Origin: Anammoximicrobium sp964486845
GTDB taxonomy: Bacteria; Planctomycetota; Planctomycetia; Pirellulales; Pirellulaceae
Assembly (NCBI GenBank): GCA_964486845.1
Contig: CAZAQY010000001.1
Span: 1-64,000 of the forward strand
DNA: 64,000 bases
Direction of reading: 5' to 3'
A program made the position numbers and the translations under genes. This document shows positions 1-8,900 of the stretch, one piece after another. Under the pieces are notes generated by a model. That model saw only the letters and a program-made list of their open reading frames with translations. It made no database searches and had not been told where the DNA came from. The number at the start of each line of letters is the position of its first letter. Positions within the stretch are counted from its first letter, which is position 1.

Positions 1-56
1 CGGTCGCGCCCCACGCTAGCTGCTGGCATTTCGCAATGTTACGATCGAGGCCCGCG

Positions 57-1562
57 CTACTTGCCGTATCGCTGCATGAACTCTTCCTGGCGTTTCTTAC
101 GTTCCTCTTGGGCGGCTGGGTCCATTTTGTTCAGGTACCAACGGTGGTTGGGCGAGTTCAGGACCTCGTCCAGCTTCTTGGCGAGGGCCTCGGCGGCCGC
201 CTTCTTGTCGGCGGCGTCGGAAGTCTTGCCCTTGTGAATCAACTCTTCCAGCTCGGGCACCATTTTGGAGTAGAAGTGCTTGGCCACTTCGTACGTGCCG
301 TGCCAGTGTGTGTAGTCAGGCCCCATCATCGAGGCACCGTGCCGGGCCCGGCGGCCTTCGTGATGCCAGACCTCGTACCACGTCCATTCCAGTTTGTTGG
401 AAAACTCGGCCGGCTTCAGCAGCGGTTTGGCCAGGTTGTACAACTCGGTGCCGGGCTCGGCAAACTTCTTGTGGTACAGGTCGATCAGGCCGTCGTACTG
501 GACGTAGAAGCTGTCGACCCACTGCCGTTCGTGGCAGTTGAGGCAGACGTTCTTCATATTATTCCGCCGCGTTTCCCAGTTGACCTCCGCCCCTGCCAGC
601 CCCATCTTCTTGTCGCTGACTTCGGGCCGCACGGAGACGGCGGGGCGGTTGTTCCAGCTGATCCGCATGCCTACGTCGTGCGTGACGGCCTGGCCGGGCA
701 CGGCCGCGCGGTTGTTGGTGGCGGCTCGCGGCGGCGTGGCGCTCATGTGGCACGTGGCGCACGTGGGGGCCCGGTGATAGTCCTCGCCGACGACCCACTT
801 GGGCGAGCGCATGTTCAACTCGTCCTTGAAGGCGCGGAAGGCGATGCCGTGCTTGGATTCGTAGTAGATCTCCATCTGCGGATGATCCGGCCCCATGTGG
901 CACTTGCCGCAGTTGTCCGGATGCCGGGCCTGGTAAGCGGAGAAGGAGTGCCGGCTGTGGCAGGCCGAGCAGGAGCCTTCCGAGCCGTCGGGATTGATTC
1001 GTCCGATGCCCGTGTTGGGCCAGGTAGCCGGATCCAGCTTGCCGCCCGGCAGCACCTTGACCTCCACGCCGTGGCATTGCCAGCAACCGTTGACGGCGGC
1101 CGCGCTGACGCCCTTCTGGAACGAGGGCGTCACCAGGCCCTGGTTGCCCTCGACCACCTCCGCCAAAACGTTGTCCAGCGAACCCAGGATGCGGGCGCCC
1201 TTGGAATGGTGCGAGCCGGCGAATTCCTGGCCTTCCTTGGCGTGGCAGCGGGCACAGTCCTTGGGCGACACGATCGTGGCGATCCACTGGCCTTCGTGCT
1301 GGAAGGCGTCCGACTCGCCCTCTTTGGCCATGTGGCACTCGTAGCAGCCGACGTTCGCCCGGAAATGCTTGCTGTCGCCCCACTGCTGGTAAATCGGTGT
1401 GTTTTCCAGCTTGTGACAATCGACGCAGGCCTTGGTCTCCTTGGACATCTCGGGCAGTCCCCAAGCCTGGGCGCGGGCGGCACGCTCCGGGACGAAGACC
1501 GAGCCGCACAGCACGGCGACGAAGACCCAGGACTTGGCGTTCGATGCAGGACGTCGGTTCAT
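57..1562 (-). CDS. octaheme cytochrome c, hydroxylamine oxidoreductase (HAO) family
   Basis: About 501 residues with an N-terminal signal peptide (hydrophobic stretch ending near AARAQA). Eight CxxCH haem sites are visible in order: CVDCH, CYECH, CARCH, CWQCH, CSACH, CGKCH, CATCH, CLNCH. Haem number, spacing and the tail after the last haem (DSFYVQYDGLIDLYHKKF) match the HAO-like octaheme family, periplasmic enzymes that oxidise hydroxylamine or, in other clades, reduce nitrite or hydroxylamine. The direction cannot be decided without aligning the tyrosine that cross-links the P460 haem in oxidative enzymes. The ATG at 1562 overlaps the NrfD stop by four bases, so the two are translationally coupled. 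It is the last gene of a four-gene operon; its partners argue for electron exchange with the quinone pool. The open frame can be read further upstream, but that part overlaps NrfD out of frame and is not used. Confidence 0.88.
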   Translation of the reverse strand: MNRRPASNAKSWVFVAVLCGSVFVPERAARAQAWGLPEMSKETKACVDCHKLENTPIYQQWGDSKHFRANVGCYECHMAKEGESDAFQHEGQWIATIVSPKDCARCHAKEGQEFAGSHHSKGARILGSLDNVLAEVVEGNQGLVTPSFQKGVSAAAVNGCWQCHGVEVKVLPGGKLDPATWPNTGIGRINPDGSEGSCSACHSRHSFSAYQARHPDNCGKCHMGPDHPQMEIYYESKHGIAFRAFKDELNMRSPKWVVGEDYHRAPTCATCHMSATPPRAATNNRAAVPGQAVTHDVGMRISWNNRPAVSVRPEVSDKKMGLAGAEVNWETRRNNMKNVCLNCHERQWVDSFYVQYDGLIDLYHKKFAEPGTELYNLAKPLLKPAEFSNKLEWTWYEVWHHEGRRARHGASMMGPDYTHWHGTYEVAKHFYSKMVPELEELIHKGKTSDAADKKAAAEALAKKLDEVLNSPNHRWYLNKMDPAAQEERKKRQEEFMQRYGK

Positions 1563-2785
1563 GGCACTCTTACTCCCTCGCGAGGTCGTCTGTTTTCGTA
1601 AGTGACTTGGCCCGCCAGCACGGGCACGGAGACGCGGACAAAAATGGTGTAGACCAACAGCCCAAAGGCCCAGATCCCCAAGCAGATCAAGACCTCGTGC
1701 AGCGTCGGCGTGTATTCTACGATTTCGCCCAGCGGCGTCGGGATGAACGCGGGCACGATCAGCCCCATTCCCTTCTCGATCCAGATCGCCACGATGGCCA
1801 GAACGCACGCGGCGTTCAACGTGCCTAACGAGCGCGACGCGGGCAGCATGAAACAGGTCGTCGCGACCGCGTTCATGCCGATCGCGGTCCAGATCCACGG
1901 CACCAAGACGCTCCGTCCGCCCAGTCCGAAATACAGATAGCGGGCGGACGCGACGTGGGCGGAATCGGTATAGAATTCCGTGAACAATTCGCAAACCAGC
2001 AGAAACAGATTGATCAGCAAGGCCACTTGGATGATCCGCCGCAGCGTCAGCAGGGCGTCGTCGCTGACCTGGTGCGAAGTGTACCGCCGCACAATCTGCA
2101 GCGTCAGAATGATGAACGCGGGCCCGGCCGCAAACGCGCTGGCCAGGAAGCGGGGCGCGATGATCGCCGAATTCCAAAACGGACGGCCGCCCAAGCCGAC
2201 GTACAGGAAGGCCGTGACCGTGTGAATGCTCACCGCCCAGGCGATCGCTACAAACACGAACGGCACGTAAAACACGGCCGACGGCGGCCGCCCGCAATAG
2301 GCGCAGTAAATCAGGTACCCGCAGATGTGCAGATTCAGCAGCAGATAGCCGTTCAGCGCAATCACGTCCCAGGTCAGCATCGACATGGGAAAGTTGAATC
2401 GCAGGAACAAGTGCATGAAGCGGTCCGGACGCCCCAGGTCCACGGTCACAAACAAGAGGCACATCAAGATCACCGCGACGGCCAGCAATTCGCCGAAAAT
2501 GACCACGTCGTGCAGGTGCAAATTGCGGTAGATGTAGACCGGAATCACGAGCATCGCGGCCGCCGCCGCCAGCCCGACCAGGTAAGTGAAATTGGCGATG
2601 TACAATCCCCACGAGACCTGGTCCGTCATGCCGGTGGCGATCAGCCCGTGGACCAGTTGCTGGCAGTAGGCGTACAAACCCGCCAAGGTCACGACCGTCA
2701 GGATGGTCATCCACAGATGGTACCGCCAGTCGCCGACGAAGCTCAAGCGGAAGCAATCCCACAAGAAGGTAAGGTACTTCTTCAC
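1559..2785 (-). CDS. NrfD/DsrP-type quinone-interacting integral membrane subunit
   Basis: 408 residues, very hydrophobic, with about ten predicted membrane spans. The stretch around GLGGRPFWNSAIIAPRFLA is typical of NrfD/PsrC/DsrP proteins, which bind quinone in the membrane and exchange electrons with a periplasmic iron-sulfur subunit. It starts inside the end of the upstream ferredoxin-like gene (4-base overlap) and itself overlaps the octaheme cytochrome gene by 4 bases, so the three are tightly coupled. No haem or iron-sulfur motif lies in this subunit. The role as quinone/quinol module is inferred from family and neighbours. Confidence 0.9.
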   Translation of the reverse strand: MKKYLTFLWDCFRLSFVGDWRYHLWMTILTVVTLAGLYAYCQQLVHGLIATGMTDQVSWGLYIANFTYLVGLAAAAAMLVIPVYIYRNLHLHDVVIFGELLAVAVILMCLLFVTVDLGRPDRFMHLFLRFNFPMSMLTWDVIALNGYLLLNLHICGYLIYCAYCGRPPSAVFYVPFVFVAIAWAVSIHTVTAFLYVGLGGRPFWNSAIIAPRFLASAFAAGPAFIILTLQIVRRYTSHQVSDDALLTLRRIIQVALLINLFLLVCELFTEFYTDSAHVASARYLYFGLGGRSVLVPWIWTAIGMNAVATTCFMLPASRSLGTLNAACVLAIVAIWIEKGMGLIVPAFIPTPLGEIVEYTPTLHEVLICLGIWAFGLLVYTIFVRVSVPVLAGQVTYENRRPREGVRVP

Positions 2786-3801
2786 GCCTCACCTCCCAAG
2801 TCCGGCGACGCCACCGGTTCGCGATAGCGGCCGCCGCGCTCGTCAAAGTAGTAGAAGAACCGCGGGATCGTCCCCACGTCTTCTTTGAGCACGAACACCC
2901 GCTTGTGCTGCAGGATGTACGCCACTTCGCTGTCCGGGTCCAGCACGTTGCCGAACTTGCGGGAGCCGGTCGGGCAGACTTCCAGGCACGCCGGCATGCG
3001 GCCCACGCGCGTCCGCTGCAGGCAGTACGTACACTTCTCCATCACGCCGCGCTCCCGCGGCCGGTTGGACAGATAGGCCATGTCCGGGTTCAGTTTGTCC
3101 GAGGGAATCTGTGGATCGGCAAAGTTAAAGCGGCGGGCCCAGTACGGGCAAGCGGCCTCGCAGTAGCGGCAGCCGATGCACCAGTCGTAGTCGATCACGA
3201 CGATCCCGTCCGGTTCCTGCCACGTGGCCTCGACCGGGCAGACCTTGACGCACGGCGGGTTGGCACACTGGTGGCACTGGACCGGCATGTAATACTTGTC
3301 CGGATTTGGGACCGACTCAGGATCGTAATGATGGTTCGCCGTCTCCAGGTCGATGCTGCCCTTTTCCATCTCCAGCACGCGGATGTATTGGATTTCCGGC
3401 GAGCGGGATTGGTTGTTCTCCTTGACGCAGGCATGGACGCACTTGCGGCAGCCGATACAGCGGCTGAGGTTCAATCCGTACACGAACTCGACGCCGTCCA
3501 AGGGGGGCGGATCGGAGAGCCTGGCTTGGACATGGTGCCGCTGCTGGACTTCCTGGCTGATGCGAGCAAAGACGCGCTGCTTGTCCTCCGCCGTCATCTC
3601 CTTGTAGTGCTTCTGCAGGAACTCGTCGAGGTTCGGGAGATGCTCCGCGCTCAGATGCCGCAACGGCGAGACGGCTGCGGCCACGGCGGTGACCCCGGCC
3701 AGCGCAGCGGCGCCCTGAGTCAGAAAACTCCGCCTGGTCAGATCCGGCGCGCCGGCGTTCTGCGCCTGGTCGGACTCGGTCCGTGCGTGAAGATCAGCCA
3801 T
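2782..3801 (-). CDS. Tat-exported 4Fe-4S ferredoxin-like subunit (NrfC/DsrO/HybA type)
   Basis: 339 residues. The N-terminus carries a twin-arginine motif (TRRSFLTQ) followed by an Ala-rich hydrophobic segment, so it should be exported folded by Tat. Four cysteine clusters for four 4Fe-4S centres are visible: CIGCRKCVHAC, CHQCANPPCVKVCP, CIGCRYCEAACP and CTYC with CLEVCP. This is the arrangement of NrfC, DsrO and HybA, which relay electrons between an NrfD-type membrane partner and a periplasmic enzyme. It lies between the tetraheme cytochrome gene (13-base gap) and the NrfD gene (4-base overlap). No molybdopterin catalytic subunit is nearby, so the likely terminal partner is one of the multihaem cytochromes. 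Confidence 0.92.
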   Translation of the reverse strand: MADLHARTESDQAQNAGAPDLTRRSFLTQGAAALAGVTAVAAAVSPLRHLSAEHLPNLDEFLQKHYKEMTAEDKQRVFARISQEVQQRHHVQARLSDPPPLDGVEFVYGLNLSRCIGCRKCVHACVKENNQSRSPEIQYIRVLEMEKGSIDLETANHHYDPESVPNPDKYYMPVQCHQCANPPCVKVCPVEATWQEPDGIVVIDYDWCIGCRYCEAACPYWARRFNFADPQIPSDKLNPDMAYLSNRPRERGVMEKCTYCLQRTRVGRMPACLEVCPTGSRKFGNVLDPDSEVAYILQHKRVFVLKEDVGTIPRFFYYFDERGGRYREPVASPDLGGEA

Positions 3802-3814
3802 ACGTCACTATTCC

Positions 3815-4495
3815 TCACTGATGCGTGGCAGACTCGCCATGGTGGCCTGTCGTCCATTTCAGCCTGAGTGGATCGTGGACTTCCGCGTGTGCGGAATGAC
3901 CTTGCGGTCCCATCCGTAACGTATTCGGTCCCGGCGCCGGATGCATCGGCCGGAACGTGGGGCGGTGCGGATTGTGGCACTCAATACACTTCCGCCGCGT
4001 CTGCTGGCCCTGGGTCTTGTCCCAATAACCGTTGGTCCGCCCGTGCGAACCGTGCTGCCAGTCGCGATAAACCGGCCCGTGGCATTTCGAGCACAACCGT
4101 TGGGGCTGATCCCAGGGGATCTCGTCGCCCGCGTCATCGGCAAACGCATCGCGGTTTGTGCGGTGATGGCAATTGAAGCAACGCGTGTTGATGCCGTGGG
4201 CAAGTTCGATTTCGCGGTGTTGAGTCAGCCTGCGGTCCGTCTCGGCAGGCGACGGGATGATCCGGTGGCAGTCGCTGCAGCGATAGTCGAACACGGCCAC
4301 GGTGTATTCCGGCCGCAACTTCGGCCGCTCGACCGGCGCGGGATCCGTGACCCAATCCGCAACCGGCGTCGCGGGGGCCACGGGAGTGTGGAAGGGCAAG
4401 GGGTTGAGAACAAGGATCACCGCGCAGAACAACAAAGCGGCGGGGACCCAAAAGGCCCGTGCGCGGTTCGCCGTCGAGCAAGCAGGCTGTGACAT
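3815..4495 (-). CDS. membrane-anchored tetraheme cytochrome c
   Basis: 226 residues: one N-terminal membrane span (about residues 15-32), a proline-rich linker, then four CxxCH sites (CSDCH, CFNCH, CSKCH, CIECH) with extra His residues that could be distal ligands. It fits small multihaem cytochromes that pass electrons between a membrane quinone module and a periplasmic oxidoreductase. First gene of the octaheme/NrfD operon. No convincing Shine-Dalgarno sequence precedes the ATG, which is common in planctomycetes. The C-terminal about 45 residues are His/Pro-rich with no further haem motif. Confidence 0.85.
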   Translation of the reverse strand: MSQPACSTANRARAFWVPAALLFCAVILVLNPLPFHTPVAPATPVADWVTDPAPVERPKLRPEYTVAVFDYRCSDCHRIIPSPAETDRRLTQHREIELAHGINTRCFNCHHRTNRDAFADDAGDEIPWDQPQRLCSKCHGPVYRDWQHGSHGRTNGYWDKTQGQQTRRKCIECHNPHRPTFRPMHPAPGPNTLRMGPQGHSAHAEVHDPLRLKWTTGHHGESATHQ

Positions 4496-4597
4496 GATGC
4501 GATTCCGGCGTCGAGGAGAGCAACGGGAATCGGTCTGACGCTTCCGGCAGGCCGCACTTCGTCAACTGGGCATTGTCGGCCTGTGGGGTTGAACGCC

Positions 4598-4625
4598 ATT
4601 ATCAGGCCTGGTAGCTTGACGTCAA
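4598..4625 (-). promoter_or_regulatory. sigma70-like promoter of the octaheme cytochrome operon
   Basis: Read on the minus strand: a -35 TTGACG (4625-4620), a 16-base spacer and a -10 GATAAT (4603-4598). Transcription would start near 4591, giving a leader of about 95 bases before the tetraheme gene. The -35 sits inside the perfect 12-base palindrome CTTGACGTCAAG (4615-4626). Prediction from consensus only. Confidence 0.5.
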
Positions 4626-4642
4626 GTCAGCGGGAAAAGAAA

Positions 4643-4656
4643 TTGATTCAAATCAA
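4643..4656. promoter_or_regulatory. FNR/CRP-family binding site
   Basis: TTGATTCAAATCAA matches the FNR consensus TTGAT-N4-ATCAA at every defined base. Its centre lies about 58 bases upstream of the predicted start of the octaheme operon, and 58 bases upstream of the M48 protease start codon on the other strand. FNR-type sites are known for oxygen control of nitrite and other anaerobic respiration genes, which suits the operon. The regulator is not in this window. Confidence 0.6.
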
Positions 4657-4707
4657 GGCCTGCGAGTTTAAGGCGGCAGGAATTGCGTTGCCTGCCGGAT
4701 TTCGCTG

Positions 4708-5616
4708 ATGAACACCAACTGGACGTTTGTCGTTCTCGCGCCGGTGTTGGGTGTCGCCGTGGCGTGCCCAGCGAGGTGCGGTGCCCAGCCGCCGGGGCCT
4801 TTCTTGCCCGACCCGGCTCGCGTGCTGGAGCGTCTGTTCGGTCCCGGCGCTCCCGAAGACGAACAGGCACTGGCCGAGGTCAAAGTCTCGCCCAAAGAGC
4901 AAGCGGAACTGGGGCGGGCAGCCGTGCAGGCGTATTTCGATCGACTTCGGTCGGCTCAGGTCCGCGTGCTGAGCCGCGGCCGGGACGTCGAGTACCTGCG
5001 GAAGCTGGCGGAAACCGTCCGGCCGCGGATGGCCAACGCCCGCAACTGTCCCCCGCTGAAGCTGTACCTGATCGACGCCGAATGGTTCGAGGCTCGTTCG
5101 TTTCCCGAAGGCACGCTGGTCTTCAGTCGAGGAATGCTGGAAATGGCCGGCAGCGAAGCGGCCGTGGTGGGTATGATCGGGCACGAGCTTTCGCACTTGG
5201 ACCACCAACACCATTCCGTCCGCCTGCGACGCATGAAACTGGCTCAAACCCAGCTGGCTGCGACGCGCGAAGGCAGTTTTCAGCAAGCCTTCGCTGCCGG
5301 CACGTCGCTGGCTCGACTGTGGACGCGGCCTTTCCGGCCGGAAGACGAGTCCCAGGCGGACGCGGACGGTGCCCGCTGGGCCTACGAAGCGGGCTATGAC
5401 CCGCGGGAGTTCTCACAGCTGATCGCAACCGCAGCCAAACAGCAACCGAAGATCCCGCTGCCACCGTTCCTGCGCTCGCACCCGATCAGCGCGGACCGGG
5501 TTGAGGCCCTTGACGGACAGTACGTCGAGCTGCAGAAGCAGGACCCCAAGCCGGAATTGTACATCGGCCGGGACAATCTCCGGCGACGCGTGCCACGCGC
5601 GGACGGGGCACGCTGA
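4708..5616 (+). CDS. M48-family zinc metalloprotease, exported
   Basis: 302 residues with an N-terminal signal peptide (about residues 1-26). The zinc motif HELSH is at residues 159-163 within MIGHELSHLDHQHH, and a third ligand is likely E214 in ESQAD, the usual second M48 motif. No extra membrane spans or TPR repeats are obvious, so it resembles the soluble periplasmic M48 group (BepA/LoiP-like catalytic domain) rather than HtpX. These proteases act in envelope protein quality control. It is divergent from the cytochrome operon and shares the 4496-4707 intergenic region that holds the FNR-type box. Confidence 0.85.
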   Translation: MNTNWTFVVLAPVLGVAVACPARCGAQPPGPFLPDPARVLERLFGPGAPEDEQALAEVKVSPKEQAELGRAAVQAYFDRLRSAQVRVLSRGRDVEYLRKLAETVRPRMANARNCPPLKLYLIDAEWFEARSFPEGTLVFSRGMLEMAGSEAAVVGMIGHELSHLDHQHHSVRLRRMKLAQTQLAATREGSFQQAFAAGTSLARLWTRPFRPEDESQADADGARWAYEAGYDPREFSQLIATAAKQQPKIPLPPFLRSHPISADRVEALDGQYVELQKQDPKPELYIGRDNLRRRVPRADGAR

Positions 5617-5793
5617 GCAAGTTCGGAGCCGCAATCCGAGAATCGCGGCGGTTTGGGAAAAGTCGGGCTTCATACGAGGCCTTTTGTCCAGACGCTGGCC
5701 GCCAGCGGCCTGACCCGTCTGCACGAGTGGAAGCAGCTCGACATCGCCGACTATCGCGCCAAATTGGCGGCAGCGTTGGGCGTACAGCCGTAG
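5617..5793 (+). pseudogene. in-frame coding remnant after the M48 stop codon
   Basis: Directly after the TGA of the protease gene the same frame stays open for about 58 codons to a TAG at 5791. It encodes a plausible amphipathic end (LTRLHEWKQLDIADYRAKLA). There is no start codon of its own near the beginning. It may be the 3' remnant of a lost gene or a former extension of the protease. The source family is not recognised. Confidence 0.3.
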
Positions 5794-5799
5794 GCCTTA

Positions 5800-5920
5800 G
5801 CACCGTTCGAGAAATAACTGTCAGCTGACACGTGCGCGGCAAGGCGCTAGCCGCCGGTATTGCCGTCGATCCGGAACCGGTGGCCAGCGCCATTTCGCTC
5901 GCTTATTTCTCGAACGGTGC
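5800..5920. repeat. miniature inverted-repeat element, non-coding
   Basis: Perfect 18-base inverted ends: GCACCGTTCGAGAAATAA at 5800-5817 and its complement at 5903-5920. Inside is a 12-base palindrome, TGTCAGCTGACA (5819-5830), and a GC-rich segment containing GGCGCTAGCCGCCGG. TTA flanks both ends (5797-5799 and 5921-5923) and could be a 3-base target duplication; the right one is the stop codon of the AsmA-like gene. No open frame of its own. It occupies the convergent gap between two genes and looks like an intergenic mobile or structural repeat. Confidence 0.6.
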
Positions 5921-8900
5921 TTACGGCGTTCCATTTCCCGTCGCGTTGTTGCCGCCTTGCAGCGCCGGACCAAACAGCCGTTGCAGGCCGCGATTCACTT
6001 CGTCCTGCAGCACTCCACGGGCCGCGCCGCCGATCATGCGAGTGCTGAGTTCCCGCAGCATACGGTTGTCCAACCGCGGTTTGGACAACGTGCCCTGCAG
6101 CGGGATCTGGATGGTCGTGCCGCGCAGCGACGAGAGGTACTTTTTGTCGGTCACCCACTCGTCCCGGATCGGCACTTCGGCCATGATCGCCAAGGACTCG
6201 TCGAAGCCCACGGAACCGCTGGTGCGAATCAGCACGTCCCCCGAGGTCATGGTCAGACCTTGATGGTGAACGCGGCCGTCCTGCACGTCGACACGCACGG
6301 TCTGCTCCGGAATCATCAGCCAGTTTGATGCCGCGTTTTGGATGTTGGAAGCGGCGCGACCCTCCAGGATGGTCTTGACCTGTTGAGCCAAAGAAAGAAA
6401 TTCCTGGGCCAACGGGCCCGGACCGACCTGCGCGGAGTGGATCGTCAACTGGCCGTGGACGTCGCTTTTGCTCGTGTCGCTCAGCGGCACCTTGGCGCCG
6501 TCCAGCAGCACGGAAAACCGGCCCTCGGCGCGGGTGGCGTCGGCCAGCAGCGGGGCGACGTATTTGAGCCACGTCCGGCACAACTCCGGCGAGATGCGGA
6601 CGTTGTCAATCAGCTGCCCTTGATCCACCAGCAGTCGCATCGGTGCGGCGTTCAATTCGATCCGCGAGACGGCTTGGAAACGGCCCTCGCTGACGGGAAC
6701 CTGCAGCGGCGCAAATTGCAGGACACCTCCCCCCAGGGCGGCTTTCAGTTCGCCTTTTCCGAGCAGCAGTCCGTACAAGCTGCCGGACTCCCAGCCCAAG
6801 CGCGCACTGCCGGCCAAGGCCGCCGGCACCAAAGCGCCCCCGGCTGCGGGGGTACCGGTGGCCGAGACGAGGCGGAACTCGGCCTGGGACGGCTGCGAGA
6901 GCGAGACAGCCGCCGGCCCGCCAGGCACCGGCCCCAGCCCCACTTTCGCCGTCGCCTCGCGCAGCGGCCCCTTCAACGCAAAGCGTCCTTTGTCCCGGCC
7001 CGTGATCTGGACGTCCTTACCCAGGAAGCCGCTCAGCTTCGTGCTCACATCGGCCCAGTCGTAATCAACTTCGCCGCTCAATTCGGCTGATTGCCGGCCG
7101 CTGAACTCCTCGATCCGGCCTGCGGCGACCAACCGGAACAAGCCGGCCGTCGCCGACAGTTCCTGTACCTCCAACACGTCACGCTGATGATCGTAACGCT
7201 CGCGACTGACCAGCTTCACCGCCGGTTCTCGCCACAGTTCTTGCCAAGCGCTCGACGCGGCGGCGAGCGCGGGGCCGCCGGGCGAGCGGTTCACCTTTCG
7301 GGTGGCGAAGATCATGTTTTCCGCATCGCTGGTCCAGCTGACCTGCGTGACGCCGGCCTCGTGCGTCGCTTCGAGCGTTCCGGTGACGGCTCCGGTCAAC
7401 TGTCGGTCGGCTGCTTGTCCGGGCGTCTGCAGCCATTGCCCGACCCGGGCCAGATCCGCGCGGTAGCTCAACTTGCCGCTGACCATGGGCCCCGCGGTAG
7501 GCAGTTGCAGCACGACTTGCTGAGCGCGGAAGGCGACGGTCGAACTGGTCATCGTCACATCCTGCGCGGTCACGCGGCCCTGCGACATGTCCCACGAGGC
7601 CCTGGCGTCCAAGCGGACGGTCGGCTCGTCGATGGCCAGATCCCATTCACGCGAGCGGAATTGATCGATCTGCAGTTTGACGGACTCGGCGTCGATCCTC
7701 TGATCTGACACGCTCATCGTGGCGTCCAGATTCAGCACGCCCGCCAGCCGGCGCTCGCCCAACGGGACAAAGGGCCGCAGTCGCGGCAGCCAAGTGGCGA
7801 GGTTCCCGCGCAGTTTCAGTCCCAGCGGCCACAGCGGGGCGTCGCCGGTCACCGCGACCGGTTGCAACAGGTCCGTCCTCAGTTCATCGCTGCCGGAATG
7901 CACTTGCAGCGTGGCGGACAACACGCGGTTGATCTGGCCGCCCTTCACATCGGCCGTGCCGGCCAGGTCCAACGTCAATTCGCTTTCGCGCCAAGGCTGC
8001 CGATCGCGGGAGGTCAACTCAAAGTCGTTCAGCTTCAACTGGCCGCCGGCAGCCACCTGATCGTTTTCCGAATGCTGCCAGCGAATGTTCCCGTCGACGC
8101 GGCCGGTCAGCTGGTAGCCGGTCAAGTCGATGAACCGGCCGGCATCGGCAGCCAATTGGCGGAGATCGCCGCGTACGACGGCCGTTCCTTGGCTCAGCGT
8201 GCCCTTGGCCGACACGTCCAGGAAGCTGGAGCGGCAGGTCAGTTCGTCGATGACCGGGCCGGCGGGCGAGCGGCGCAAGTTGGCCGTCACCAGGATCGGT
8301 TTCTCCCAGGTGAATTCCTGCCCGTTTTCCACGGCGGCCAGGTCGGTGGCTTCCAGTCGGGCCGCCAGTCGCGGCGGATTGCCGGCTTTGCTCTCCAGCG
8401 ACAAGTTGAGCAGTCCCGACTTGACTTGCGTTGTCTCTCGCAGATTCAACGTTGCGGGCAGCATTTTCGTTAGCTTGGCCAGATCGACGCGGCCGTCCAC
8501 CTTGAGATCCACGTCCGGCACCTGACTGACGAACTTGGCCCAGTCCGCCATGGACGTGATGTCGCCCGCCTGGAGCACGCCCTGCGCCGAGAGCCGGGCA
8601 AACTCGGAATCCACCGTCAGCCGTTCCACGTTCCAGGCGGCGCCGTCGGACTCCAATTGGGCGCTGCCGCGCAGGGAATCGGTCCGCAGGACGTCGGGGC
8701 CGAACCAAGCGGGGGCACGCACCGCCAGCGGTCCCGTCTGGAGCCGATCGACTTGCATGCGCTGTCGCCGGCCGCCTTCCTTCCACTGCCAGACGGCATC
8801 GCAACTGGCGGTGCCTTGAGCCTGGATGTCGCCGACAAAACGCTGAGCCAGCGAGGAGAGCGTAACCAAGGGGATCGACTGGCCGCGCAGCGTCAGCTGC

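Noticed and set aside
57..2846. Single 929-residue minus-strand protein covering the octaheme and NrfD region
   Set aside because: The upstream part is out of frame with the clear NrfD gene and has no plausible sequence; the octaheme protein starts at 1562.
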